This document shows, one piece after another, positions 45,291-53,714 of a stretch of 64,000 nucleotides of DNA. The stretch is from Cognataquiflexum gelatinilyticum. GTDB lineage: Bacteria > Bacteroidota > Bacteroidia > Cytophagales > Cyclobacteriaceae. A model generated the notes under the pieces. That model made no database searches and was not told where the DNA came from. It was given only the letters and a program-made list of their open reading frames with translations. Where the stretch lies: positions 124,001 to 188,000 of the forward strand of contig NZ_JANAEZ010000002.1 of NCBI RefSeq assembly GCF_024813435.1, read 5' to 3'. The position numbers and the translations under genes were made by a program. Each line of letters starts with the position of its first letter. The first letter of the stretch is position 1.

Positions 45291-45474
45291 TGTAAACTAT
45301 TTTATTTTCTTAATTTTGCGCATTAATCTTGTCCAAAGATATCCAAATAATGGTAATTTATTCATTTGGGACATAAAAAGACCCTTTTTCAATCCTGATA
45401 AAATTCAAAGAAAATTTTGAAAAACAATTGAGGTTGACAAATGTTAATTACCTTTATTAAGAACCGTATTGCTG

Positions 45475-47391
45475 ATGATCATCAAACCAGGAAAATTACT
45501 CGCAAAGATCGATTCACCCGCCGATCTTAAAAAGCTTTCTAAAGACCAATTGGTACAGATCTGTGATGAACTGAGACAGTTTATCGTTGACAATGTGTCT
45601 GTTTATGGAGGGCATTTTGGTGCGAGCCTTGGTGTAGTGGAGCTTACAGTAGCGCTGCATTATGTCCTTAATACCCCAGAAGATCAGCTTGTTTGGGATG
45701 TAGGGCACCAGGCATATGGACACAAGATTTTGACAGGAAGAAAAGGTCAATTTCATACGAACAGGCTTTATGGCGGACTATCCGGTTTTCCCAAAAGGAA
45801 AGAAAGCGTATATGATACTTTTGGAGTTGGGCATTCAAGTACCTCTATTTCAGCTGCCTTAGGCATGGCAGTGGCATCCAAATACAAGGGAGATTCTAAA
45901 AAACAACATGTAGCCGTCATCGGAGACGGCTCCATGACCGGCGGTATGGCTTTCGAAGCGATGAACCATGCTGGAGTTTCAGATACCAATATGCTGATTA
46001 TCCTCAATGACAACTGCATGTCGATCGACCCTAACGTAGGAGCATTGAAAGATTATCTGACTGACATTACCACTTCCCATACCTACAACAAAGTCAAAGA
46101 CGAAGTTTGGAATCTGCTTGGCAAGATCTCGATGTTTGGTTCCTCGGCGCAGGATATTGTATCCAAAGTGGAAGGAGCCATCAAATCCGCCGTCTTGAAG
46201 CAAAGTAACCTCTTTGAATCATTGAATCTCAGGTATTTTGGACCGGTAGATGGCCATGATGTCCATCATTTGGTAGAAATACTTGCAGACATGAGAGATA
46301 TTCCCGGTCCAAAAATCCTTCATTGTGTCACAGTTAAAGGCAAAGGTTATGCCCCTGCCGAGACTGGAAACAAAACCACTTGGCATGCACCCGGGCTTTT
46401 TGACAAAGTGACCGGTGAGATTTACAAAAAAATCCCTACCACACCACAGGCTCCAAAATACCAAGATGTCTTTGGCCATACCATCGTTGAGCTTGCCGAA
46501 GAAAACGATAAAATCATGGGGGTTACCCCGGCGATGCCATCCGGTTCTTCCATGAATATCATGATGAAAGAAATGCCGGATAGGGCTTTTGACGTGGGGA
46601 TAGCAGAGCAACATGCCGTCACCTTTTCAGCAGGACTTGCCACTCAAGGATTGATTCCTTTCTGTAACATATACAGCTCTTTTATGCAAAGGGCTTATGA
46701 TCAAGTGGTCCATGACGTTTGTCTACAAAACCTCCAAGTGGTGTTTTGCCTGGACAGAGCGGGATTTGCAGGGGCTGATGGTCCGACCCATCATGGTGCC
46801 TATGACATTTCTTTTTTCAGATGTATCCCCAATATTGTGGTTTCTTCACCCATGGATGAGGAAGAATTAAGAAACCTGATGTACACAGCCACCAAATTTG
46901 AGGGTCCATTTTCCATCAGGTACCCAAGGGGTCAGGGGGTGATGGTAGATTGGAGAACCCCGATGAGGGAAATTCCAATTGGTCAGGCTAGGATTATTCG
47001 TGAAGGAGAGGACATTGCGATTTTGACGATTGGCCACATAGGCAATTACGCTGTGACCGCCTGCGACATGCTCGAAAAAGAAGGCTTCAATCCTGCCCAT
47101 TATGACATGAGGTTTGTAAAACCTCTAGATGAGGCAATGCTGCATGAGGTTTTTAGTAAATTCAAAAAAGTAGTGACTGTGGAAGATGGATGCCTCATGG
47201 GGGGATTTGGGTCTGCAGTTTTAGAATGGATGGTAGATAACAGCTACCAAGCTCAAGTCAAAAGATTGGGTATCCCTGATAGGGTAGTGGAACATGGTGA
47301 ACAAATCGAACTCCACAGAGAATGTGGCTTTGATCCTGAAGGCATTGCAAATGCTGTAAAGCAAATGGCTGAAACTGCGGTAGAAAAGTAA
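45475..47391 (+). CDS. dxs: 1-deoxy-D-xylulose-5-phosphate synthase
   Basis: 638 residues from the ATG at 45475 (a TTG two codons upstream is unlikely). The TPP-binding motif GDGSMTGGMAFEAMN...N, the catalytic-Glu segment VGIAEQHAVTFSAGLA and DRAGFAGADGPTHHG are all intact. The C-terminal transketolase domain ends around QVKRLGIPDRVVEHG. It condenses pyruvate and glyceraldehyde 3-phosphate, the first step of the MEP isoprenoid route, and needs thiamine pyrophosphate, which fits the thiamine uptake gene in the window. A hairpin terminator follows. Confidence 0.96.
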   Translation: MIIKPGKLLAKIDSPADLKKLSKDQLVQICDELRQFIVDNVSVYGGHFGASLGVVELTVALHYVLNTPEDQLVWDVGHQAYGHKILTGRKGQFHTNRLYGGLSGFPKRKESVYDTFGVGHSSTSISAALGMAVASKYKGDSKKQHVAVIGDGSMTGGMAFEAMNHAGVSDTNMLIILNDNCMSIDPNVGALKDYLTDITTSHTYNKVKDEVWNLLGKISMFGSSAQDIVSKVEGAIKSAVLKQSNLFESLNLRYFGPVDGHDVHHLVEILADMRDIPGPKILHCVTVKGKGYAPAETGNKTTWHAPGLFDKVTGEIYKKIPTTPQAPKYQDVFGHTIVELAEENDKIMGVTPAMPSGSSMNIMMKEMPDRAFDVGIAEQHAVTFSAGLATQGLIPFCNIYSSFMQRAYDQVVHDVCLQNLQVVFCLDRAGFAGADGPTHHGAYDISFFRCIPNIVVSSPMDEEELRNLMYTATKFEGPFSIRYPRGQGVMVDWRTPMREIPIGQARIIREGEDIAILTIGHIGNYAVTACDMLEKEGFNPAHYDMRFVKPLDEAMLHEVFSKFKKVVTVEDGCLMGGFGSAVLEWMVDNSYQAQVKRLGIPDRVVEHGEQIELHRECGFDPEGIANAVKQMAETAVEK

Positions 47392-47414
47392 CCAAAAAAT
47401 TACCCCTAAAATTT

Positions 47415-47444
47415 AAATCCCGGCCATAAGCCGGGATTTTGTAT
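47415..47444 (+). terminator. Rho-independent terminator after dxs
   Basis: AAATCCCGGC (47415-47424) pairs with GCCGGGATTT (47430-47439): a 10-bp stem and 5-nt loop followed by TGTATTTTTG. It lies only 16 nt before the next start codon. Confidence 0.82.
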
Positions 47445-47454
47445 TTTTGGACAT

Positions 47455-48216
47455 ATGATCAAATTTGTTTCAAACGGCAAAGGCAACCCCATCATTCTAA
47501 TCCATGGTTTCTGTGAATCCAAGGAAATGTGGATAACTTTTTCAAGGGAATTGGCAAAAACCCATATTGTTTATTGTATCGATCTACCCGGTTTTGGTGA
47601 AAGTCCTTTGCAACAGGATAGCATAACATTAGAGGAAGTTGCTGTTATGCTTCATGATTGGATGGAAGAAGAAGGTATCCAAAATCCAGCCGTCATCGGT
47701 CATTCATTGGGTGGGTATGTTACATTGGCTTTGGCTGAGTTGATTGGAAATGACTTGGCAGCAATCGGGTTGTTTCACTCTACTGCATTTCCGGATGATG
47801 AAGAAAAAAAGAAGACCCGAAACAAAACCATCACTTTTATCAAAAAACACGGTGTGGATAAGTTTATTGATTCTTTCGTTCCCCCACTTTTTAGCGAACA
47901 GCACCGCATTACCCATAAAAATAAAATTGAAGAATTGACTGCCTTGGGTAAAAAAAGTTCCAAGAAAGGAGTCCTTGCCTATTTGGCTGCCATGCGGGAT
48001 AGAAAAGACCGTATGGAAGTTTGGAAGAACTTCAACGGGAAGAAGCTAATGATCGCAGGAGTTTTGGATGGGGCAGTCAAAATTGAAGGTAGCCGCATGC
48101 ACAAACCCTATACCGACGATTACTTTGAACTCCAAGAGGTCGGCCATATGGGGATGTTTGAGGCTGAACAAGAAACCCTAATCATCCTCCAAGAATTTCT
48201 AAGGAAACTGGGATAG
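47455..48216 (+). CDS. Alpha/beta hydrolase
   Basis: 253 residues. The oxyanion segment ILIHGFCESKEMW, the nucleophile elbow IGHSLGGYVTLALA (G-x-S-x-G), an Asp in MIAGVLDGAV and the terminal His in EVGHMGMFE give a complete Ser-Asp-His triad. A lid of charged helices lies between about 125 and 185. The substrate cannot be read from sequence. Two exact DnaA-box 9-mers occur inside the gene (47528 and 47853). Confidence 0.9.
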   Translation: MIKFVSNGKGNPIILIHGFCESKEMWITFSRELAKTHIVYCIDLPGFGESPLQQDSITLEEVAVMLHDWMEEEGIQNPAVIGHSLGGYVTLALAELIGNDLAAIGLFHSTAFPDDEEKKKTRNKTITFIKKHGVDKFIDSFVPPLFSEQHRITHKNKIEELTALGKKSSKKGVLAYLAAMRDRKDRMEVWKNFNGKKLMIAGVLDGAVKIEGSRMHKPYTDDYFELQEVGHMGMFEAEQETLIILQEFLRKLG

Positions 48217-48218
48217 CT

Positions 48219-49667
48219 TTAATTTTTAATAGCCACCCCTTTCTCCCTAGAAAAGAAAGCTACAATGGGATGTGGATAATTTGCACCCAAATGAACGCCA
48301 TAAGACTTAAGTTCATTTTTGGCCAGGGTATTCGGTTGATGGATATCAAAACCGGGAATTTTGCTCAGTTCAGGAATCCAATGCCTGATATACTCTCCTT
48401 TTTTATCATAATTGTTGGCTTGCTTCAGAATATTGAAATACCTGTTTTCTCTTGGGTCATTGCCGACTCCGGCAACATACATCCAATTTCCCCAATTGGA
48501 ACAGACGTCATAATCTATCAGTTGGCTTTCAAAATACATGGCTCCCCATCGCCAATCAATTCCCAAGTCATTGACCAGAAACGAGGCCACATTCTGTCTC
48601 CCTCTGTTGGACATAAACCCCGTTGCATTGAGCTCCCGCATATTGGCATCTACAAAAGGAACCCCGGTCTTTCCCTCTGCCCATTTCCGGAAAAGTTTTT
48701 CATCTTTTCGCCAGTTATCCACATGATTCTTGATGCCTTGTAGTCGGAAAATTTTGCTGCCGTGTTTTTTGCTTACAAACCTGAAATAATCTCTCCAAAT
48801 CAATTCAAAAATCATCCAATAAGTGGAATCGTTCTTTTTTCTTTCATTTTCATAGCGCCCCACTTCTTCATAAATGTACTTGGGAGAAATACAGCCCAAA
48901 GCTAACCAAGCGGAGAACTTACTGCTGTAATCAGGCCCCAACAAACCATTTCGGGTTTCTTTATAGGTCTTCAGACAATCATTTTCCCAAAAATAGCTTT
49001 GGAGCCGTTGAATCCCGGCATCTTCCCCTCCAACAAATGGTAAAACACCTTTTTTAACAACTGAAGGTTCACTCAATCCAAATGTGGATAACTCAGGGAT
49101 TTTTCCCAATTCAATACCAATTTCAGGAAATTTGATCTTTCTAGGCTTTTCAATGGACTTTCTGACCTGGCTGAATTTTTCGCACTCTTTTCTGAATTGG
49201 GTAAAAACCTCCGGTGTCTGACTGATAGGGAATGGCAAATCCTCAATATGAAACAAGGTGCTTTGCCAAAAAGTCTTGGTTTCAATTCCTTTTTTCCAAA
49301 CCGCATTTTCAAGATTTTTTTCAACGGATTTTTCTTCCTGAGTCACTTCCTCTGAGTAAAAAATAGCTTCGGCCTGAAATTCAACTGCCAATTCAGGAAG
49401 CAATTCTTCGGGTTTTCCAATTCTGACTATCAGGTTGGCACCTGCTTTAATCAGGTTTTGTCTCAAGTTATCCACAGCCTCTATCAGAAACTTCGCCCTG
49501 AAAGGACCTGTTTTTTGGATTCCCAAATCTACTTTTCCAAATTGCCTTGGGTCAAAGCAATACACAGGAATAATTTCAGAAGACTCTTTCCAAGCTGAAA
49601 ATAAGGCTGCATGATCATGCAACCTTAAATCATTTTTAAACCAAACTATTACTCTATTGTACTTCAT
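48219..49667 (-). CDS. DASH-type cryptochrome / photolyase
   Basis: 482 residues. The N-terminal photolyase domain (VIVWFKNDLRLHDHAAL) binds the antenna; the FAD domain shows SAWLALGCISPKYIYEEV, ELIWRDYFRFVSKKHG, TGVPFVDANMRELNATGFMSNRGRQNVASF and DPRENRYFN. The WRDYFRF and VGNDPRENR features match the DASH group, which repairs cyclobutane dimers in single-stranded or looped DNA and may sense blue light. It converges with the hydrolase gene with 2 nt between the stops. It holds four exact DnaA-box 9-mers. Confidence 0.93.
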   Translation of the reverse strand: MKYNRVIVWFKNDLRLHDHAALFSAWKESSEIIPVYCFDPRQFGKVDLGIQKTGPFRAKFLIEAVDNLRQNLIKAGANLIVRIGKPEELLPELAVEFQAEAIFYSEEVTQEEKSVEKNLENAVWKKGIETKTFWQSTLFHIEDLPFPISQTPEVFTQFRKECEKFSQVRKSIEKPRKIKFPEIGIELGKIPELSTFGLSEPSVVKKGVLPFVGGEDAGIQRLQSYFWENDCLKTYKETRNGLLGPDYSSKFSAWLALGCISPKYIYEEVGRYENERKKNDSTYWMIFELIWRDYFRFVSKKHGSKIFRLQGIKNHVDNWRKDEKLFRKWAEGKTGVPFVDANMRELNATGFMSNRGRQNVASFLVNDLGIDWRWGAMYFESQLIDYDVCSNWGNWMYVAGVGNDPRENRYFNILKQANNYDKKGEYIRHWIPELSKIPGFDIHQPNTLAKNELKSYGVHLGANYPHPIVAFFSREKGVAIKN

Positions 49668-49770
49668 TTGTAGGATGAACAGCCTGTATAATAAAAGTGT
49701 TTGGGCAAAACCCGTATATTGTAGAAGAAATCGATATAAAGTTTTCTATTAGCCACCATTAATTTTCCTT

Positions 49771-50340
49771 ATGAAACCGTACTTATTTCTCCTATTGATT
49801 TGTTTTTTGAGCTCCCAAATTTCAGCCCAAGATAAAGAAGCCAATCAGGTTTTTTGGGAGTCATTAACAAAACATTGCGGGAAATCCTATGAAGGAATAG
49901 TAACCACTCCCATCTCTGAAAATGATCCATTTGCCGGCAAAAAACTTGTCATGCATTTGGTAGATTGTGGAGAAGGATTTATCCACATCCCTTTTTTTGT
50001 CGGGGAAGATAAATCCCGGACATGGGTTTTGACCATGGATAATGGTTTGATGAAATTGAAGCATGACCACAGACATGAAAATGGGCTACCGGACAAAATT
50101 ACCCAATACGGAGGGACTGCATCCAATACCGGAATGGCAGGGACACAGTTTTTCCCCGCAGACCAAGAGACTGGCGATCTAATACCGGCTTCAGCAACCA
50201 ATGTGTGGTGGATAACTTTAGATGAAAGTTCTTTTACCTACAATTTGAGAAGGATGGGGACCGACCGGTTCTTTTCTGTAAAATTTGACTTGACCAAAGA
50301 AGTCAAAAGCCCGGGGCCAGCATGGGGTTGGGAAAAATGA
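49771..50340 (+). CDS. Secreted protein of unknown function
   Basis: 189 residues. A signal peptide ends at ISAQ (residue 20). The mature part has conserved-looking features (ESLTKHCGKSYEGIV; LVDCGEGFIHIPFFVG; LKHDHRHENG) with two cysteines (C36 and C66 region) that could form a disulfide in the periplasm. I recall similar uncharacterised proteins in Bacteroidota but no named function. It starts a run of six same-strand secreted or lipoprotein genes. Confidence 0.7.
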   Translation: MKPYLFLLLICFLSSQISAQDKEANQVFWESLTKHCGKSYEGIVTTPISENDPFAGKKLVMHLVDCGEGFIHIPFFVGEDKSRTWVLTMDNGLMKLKHDHRHENGLPDKITQYGGTASNTGMAGTQFFPADQETGDLIPASATNVWWITLDESSFTYNLRRMGTDRFFSVKFDLTKEVKSPGPAWGWEK

Positions 50341-50381
50341 AAGTTAAAAAAATGGAATATTAGTTTTTATTGAATCAAAAA

Positions 50382-51452
50382 ATGAAAATACCTATCACCA
50401 TTAAAATGGGTTTAATTTCATGTTTGATTTTCCTGGGAGGGAAATCCCAAGGATTATCACAGGATCTTAATCTTTTTGATTCGGAGGAAATCCTCGAAAT
50501 CTCTATGAAAGGTGATTTTGACAGGCTTTTTAAAGACACCAAGGGGGAACCGCAGTATTTTGATTTTTCGTTATCCTATGTGGATAACTCCGAAAAGAGC
50601 CCTGATATCCCTTTGAAAATAAGAACAAGGGGCCATTTCAGAAGGGAAATGAATATCTGTAATTTTCCACCGCTCTTGCTGAACTTTGCGAAGGAAACTA
50701 CCATAAATACCGTATTTGAGAAGCAGGATAAACTCAAACTTGTCATGCCCTGTAGAGGGGAAAAGTATTTGTTGCGAGAATTTTATGTGTATAAATTATA
50801 CAACCTGATCACCGAACAGAGTTTCAAAGTGAGGTTGGTCAGGTTGACATTTGAAGACCTATCCTCCAAGCCAAAAGATTTTGAACCCGTTCTTGCATTT
50901 CTGATAGAAGATGAAGACCGGATGGCCGAACGCAACGGGATGACTTCAATCAACCAAGAACTCATCCGACCTGAAAGTATTCCTGCACCTGATTTTCTTA
51001 GGATGGCAGTATTTCAATATTTGATTGGAAATACAGATTGGTCCATCCAATACCGACAAAACATCAAATTGATCAATGTGGATAAAGCCTCCCTGCCCAT
51101 TGCTGTCCCATATGATTTTGACCATGCGGGAATTGTGGAGGCACCTTATGCCAAGCCTGCCCCTGAACTTAAAATGCTCTCTGTAACAGAACGGAGATAT
51201 AGAGGCTATTGCATGGAAGACATGAAAGTATTTGATGAAACCATTGCCCTGTACAATTCAAAAAAAGAAGCGATTTACAATTTGTATGCTGAAAGCAAGC
51301 TTTTGGATGAAAAAACCATCAAATCAACTGTTAAATATTTGGATGGGTTTTATGATTTGGTGAACAATCCCAAAAGACTTAAAACTGAATTTCAATATCC
51401 ATGCCTTGAAGAAGGGACTGGAAATGTAGTTATCAAAGGCCTCAAAAAATAG
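50382..51452 (+). CDS. Secreted protein with CotH/atypical-kinase-like motifs
   Basis: 356 residues from the ATG at 50382 (a TTG at 50370 would add four residues). An N-terminal hydrophobic signal ends near residue 23-27. R81-T-R-G84, followed by NFPPLLLNF and LVMPCR, parallels the start of CotH-type kinase folds. FQYLIGNTDWSIQYRQNIKLI (D219, N227) and PYDFDH (D245, D247) parallel the catalytic Asp, Asn and metal-binding Asp. CotH kinases phosphorylate exported proteins. This is a distant resemblance made by eye; the protein may be inactive or unrelated. It lies 41 nt after the previous gene and 13 nt before the next. Confidence 0.55.
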   Translation: MKIPITIKMGLISCLIFLGGKSQGLSQDLNLFDSEEILEISMKGDFDRLFKDTKGEPQYFDFSLSYVDNSEKSPDIPLKIRTRGHFRREMNICNFPPLLLNFAKETTINTVFEKQDKLKLVMPCRGEKYLLREFYVYKLYNLITEQSFKVRLVRLTFEDLSSKPKDFEPVLAFLIEDEDRMAERNGMTSINQELIRPESIPAPDFLRMAVFQYLIGNTDWSIQYRQNIKLINVDKASLPIAVPYDFDHAGIVEAPYAKPAPELKMLSVTERRYRGYCMEDMKVFDETIALYNSKKEAIYNLYAESKLLDEKTIKSTVKYLDGFYDLVNNPKRLKTEFQYPCLEEGTGNVVIKGLKK

Positions 51453-51465
51453 ACCCCAAAGTCAA

Positions 51466-52395
51466 ATGAAAAAGTTATCCACAATATTCTTTTTATTTTT
51501 TGTAACCCTGTCTTTTGCGCAAGAAAGAACTTTGGCCGAAAAACTTGGCTACACCAAAACCGATAAATTACTCATCATCCATGCTGACGATATAGGTTTG
51601 TCCCATTCTGAAAATATCGCTACCATTTCCTCTATGACCGAGGGTTTTGTGAATTCCACCAGTATTATGATGCCCTGCGCTTGGTCTACTGAAGTGGGAG
51701 AACTGATCAAAGATCACCCAAACCTTGATATAGGAGTGCATATTACCTTAACCAATGAGTGGTTCAATTACAAATGGGGACCAATGGCAGACAATGTGCC
51801 GGGATTACAAGGGCCGGATGGCTACATGTACCCCGATTGCGCCTCAGTAGCCAAAAATGCAAGTCCCGCGGAAGTGGAAAAAGAAATCCGTGCCCAAATC
51901 GAAGCTGCTTTAAGAATCGGAATCAAACCTACCCACCTTGATTCCCACATGGGCTGCATCTTCTATGGCAGGCCTGAGTTTCTTCACTCTTACCTCAAAT
52001 TGGCAAAAGAATATGGTTTCCCTGCGATGGTTGTTCCTGAAATGGTCGAATCCATTATAAAAACTAACCCCGAATTGTTCAAAGACATCGATGTGGATAA
52101 CTTGCTTGTCATTGATCAGGTAGCTATTGCCTCTTCAACTATCTATGATGAAAAAGGAATGGAAGGATTTTATTCGGATTTGTTCAGCAACCTGGAATCT
52201 GGTATCACTGCACTTCTAATCCATGTCGCCTATGATGATGAAGAAATGAAGGCGGTCACCGTTCGTCACCTCTATTGGAATTCTACTTGGAGACAGGCAG
52301 ATTACGATTTCTTCACCAGTGAAAAAGGCCGGCAATTGATCAAAGACAACAACATCAAACTCGTTACCTGGAGAGAAATCGCATCAGTAAACTAG
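51466..52395 (+). CDS. Secreted YdjC/ChbG-like carbohydrate deacetylase
   Basis: 309 residues with a signal peptide ending at FAQ (about residue 17). LIIHADDIGLSHSEN contains the D-D motif, IGVHITLTNEW the His region and PTHLDSHMGC the H-x-x-x-H metal site of the YdjC family, which removes acetyl groups from chito-oligosaccharides and related sugars. Export to the periplasm is unlike cytosolic ChbG. It is probably co-transcribed with its neighbours, which include a glycosidase-like lipoprotein. Confidence 0.88.
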   Translation: MKKLSTIFFLFFVTLSFAQERTLAEKLGYTKTDKLLIIHADDIGLSHSENIATISSMTEGFVNSTSIMMPCAWSTEVGELIKDHPNLDIGVHITLTNEWFNYKWGPMADNVPGLQGPDGYMYPDCASVAKNASPAEVEKEIRAQIEAALRIGIKPTHLDSHMGCIFYGRPEFLHSYLKLAKEYGFPAMVVPEMVESIIKTNPELFKDIDVDNLLVIDQVAIASSTIYDEKGMEGFYSDLFSNLESGITALLIHVAYDDEEMKAVTVRHLYWNSTWRQADYDFFTSEKGRQLIKDNNIKLVTWREIASVN

Positions 52396-52499
52396 CTTTT
52401 ATGGAAATAATTTATTTGATTGGTATCGGATTAAGCTGGCTATATAATTCCAACTTCATCTGATAATTTTAATTTACTATCTCGCAAAATATTACGGTT

Positions 52500-53051
52500 A
52501 TGTTTAGAAATTCATTTATCAACACCTTGGGTGTTGGATTGTCGTTGCTTTTGATCACCTCCTGCGAAACCACCTGTAAAGACACCCTCTTTGAATTGGA
52601 AGAATTGTCAATGGTTCCAAGGACTATTGATGGAGCAGGAAACAGTATTTGGTACAATGATGACGCACTTCCCATCGACAGGCTGATTGTCAATATCCGA
52701 ATGGTAAAACCAGTTCAGGTACTATTTAATCCAAGTCCTGAATGTCCCTTGGTTTACAAAAACAGTAATCCTGTCACTTCTTTCCAATTGGTCAGCAATG
52801 AAGATTTCAATGATGCATATCCTGCCGGTTCGGATTTGTTTGAAGTTGTAAGTTTTTCAGATTTAACAAAGACCTATACCAAAGAGGAATTTGTAGATAA
52901 CTTTGTAAATGAATCCAATTTTGGCACCTTCTATTTCACATTTACCGAAAGTCCTGAAGTTTCTGAAATGCATTCCTTGAAAATTATTGCCAGGTTTCAA
53001 GATGGTTCTACCAAACAATCCTCCATCATTCCGGTATTGCTGACGCCATAA
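52500..53051 (+). CDS. Lipoprotein of unknown function, first of a tandem pair
   Basis: 183 residues. The lipobox is LLLITSC (Cys22). The mature part is beta-rich and contains NEDFNDAYPAGSDLFEVV, a segment that recurs in the next gene, and SPECPLVYKNSNPVTSF, also echoed there. The two proteins are therefore paralogues. Three further cysteines lie near the N-terminus. I do not recognise a named family. Confidence 0.72.
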   Translation: MFRNSFINTLGVGLSLLLITSCETTCKDTLFELEELSMVPRTIDGAGNSIWYNDDALPIDRLIVNIRMVKPVQVLFNPSPECPLVYKNSNPVTSFQLVSNEDFNDAYPAGSDLFEVVSFSDLTKTYTKEEFVDNFVNESNFGTFYFTFTESPEVSEMHSLKIIARFQDGSTKQSSIIPVLLTP

Positions 53052-53052
53052 A

Positions 53053-53673
53053 ATGAGAGTAAATAGAATCTTATCCACAATTTTTTCAATCATTTTCTTC
53101 TTCCAGGTGTTACCTGTTTTGACCTTTTCCTGCATAGAGGATTGTTCGGGTCAAGCACTGTTCCTACGATATAGTGACTTGTCGGCCATGCCTTTGGAGT
53201 ATATTCCAAGCAATCCTGGTTGGAGGGTAGATGAATGGTCAAATCAAAAAAACCTGACGACAGGGAAGCTGTTAATTATGTTTGACTTGACCTATGAATC
53301 AATAGCGGAAGTTAAACAAACCACCTCGACATCGGGGTTGCCTTTTGCTTTTGCCTGTGATCCGGCAGTCAACTTTGAATCTCCTGTCAAAACATGGGAA
53401 TTGAACAGCAATAAAAATTTCAACGACAATTATCCGGCAGGCGCTGTATTTAATGACATCGTTTTAATTGCGCCTAGAATAGGAGGACAATTTTTTCCAT
53501 TTTCTGAATATCTTGATCCAATATCGGGAAATAGGGGTTTGGGCACTTCATTTGTTCGATTTTCAGAGTTATCCACACAGACATCTCCCTTTGATCTCAC
53601 TTGTACCATCACATTAGAAGATGGAAGGGTTTTTTCAAACACAGTAGAAAACATCGTATTGAGGGTTGAATGA
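53053..53673 (+). CDS. Lipoprotein of unknown function, second of a tandem pair
   Basis: 206 residues, lipobox ending at Cys27 (PVLTFSC). It shares with the preceding protein the order Cys-rich start, LSAMPLEYIP/LSMVPRTID, AFACDPAVNFESPVKTWEL and NKNFNDNYPAGAVFNDIV. It starts one base after the previous stop, so translation is coupled. The last part (FVRFSELSTQTSPFDLTCTITLEDG) resembles an extracellular beta-sandwich. Function unknown. Confidence 0.72.
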   Translation: MRVNRILSTIFSIIFFFQVLPVLTFSCIEDCSGQALFLRYSDLSAMPLEYIPSNPGWRVDEWSNQKNLTTGKLLIMFDLTYESIAEVKQTTSTSGLPFAFACDPAVNFESPVKTWELNSNKNFNDNYPAGAVFNDIVLIAPRIGGQFFPFSEYLDPISGNRGLGTSFVRFSELSTQTSPFDLTCTITLEDGRVFSNTVENIVLRVE

Positions 53674-53714
53674 AAAGGCTTAACTTTATTACTTAGCCAA
53701 TAAATCCAACTTCT

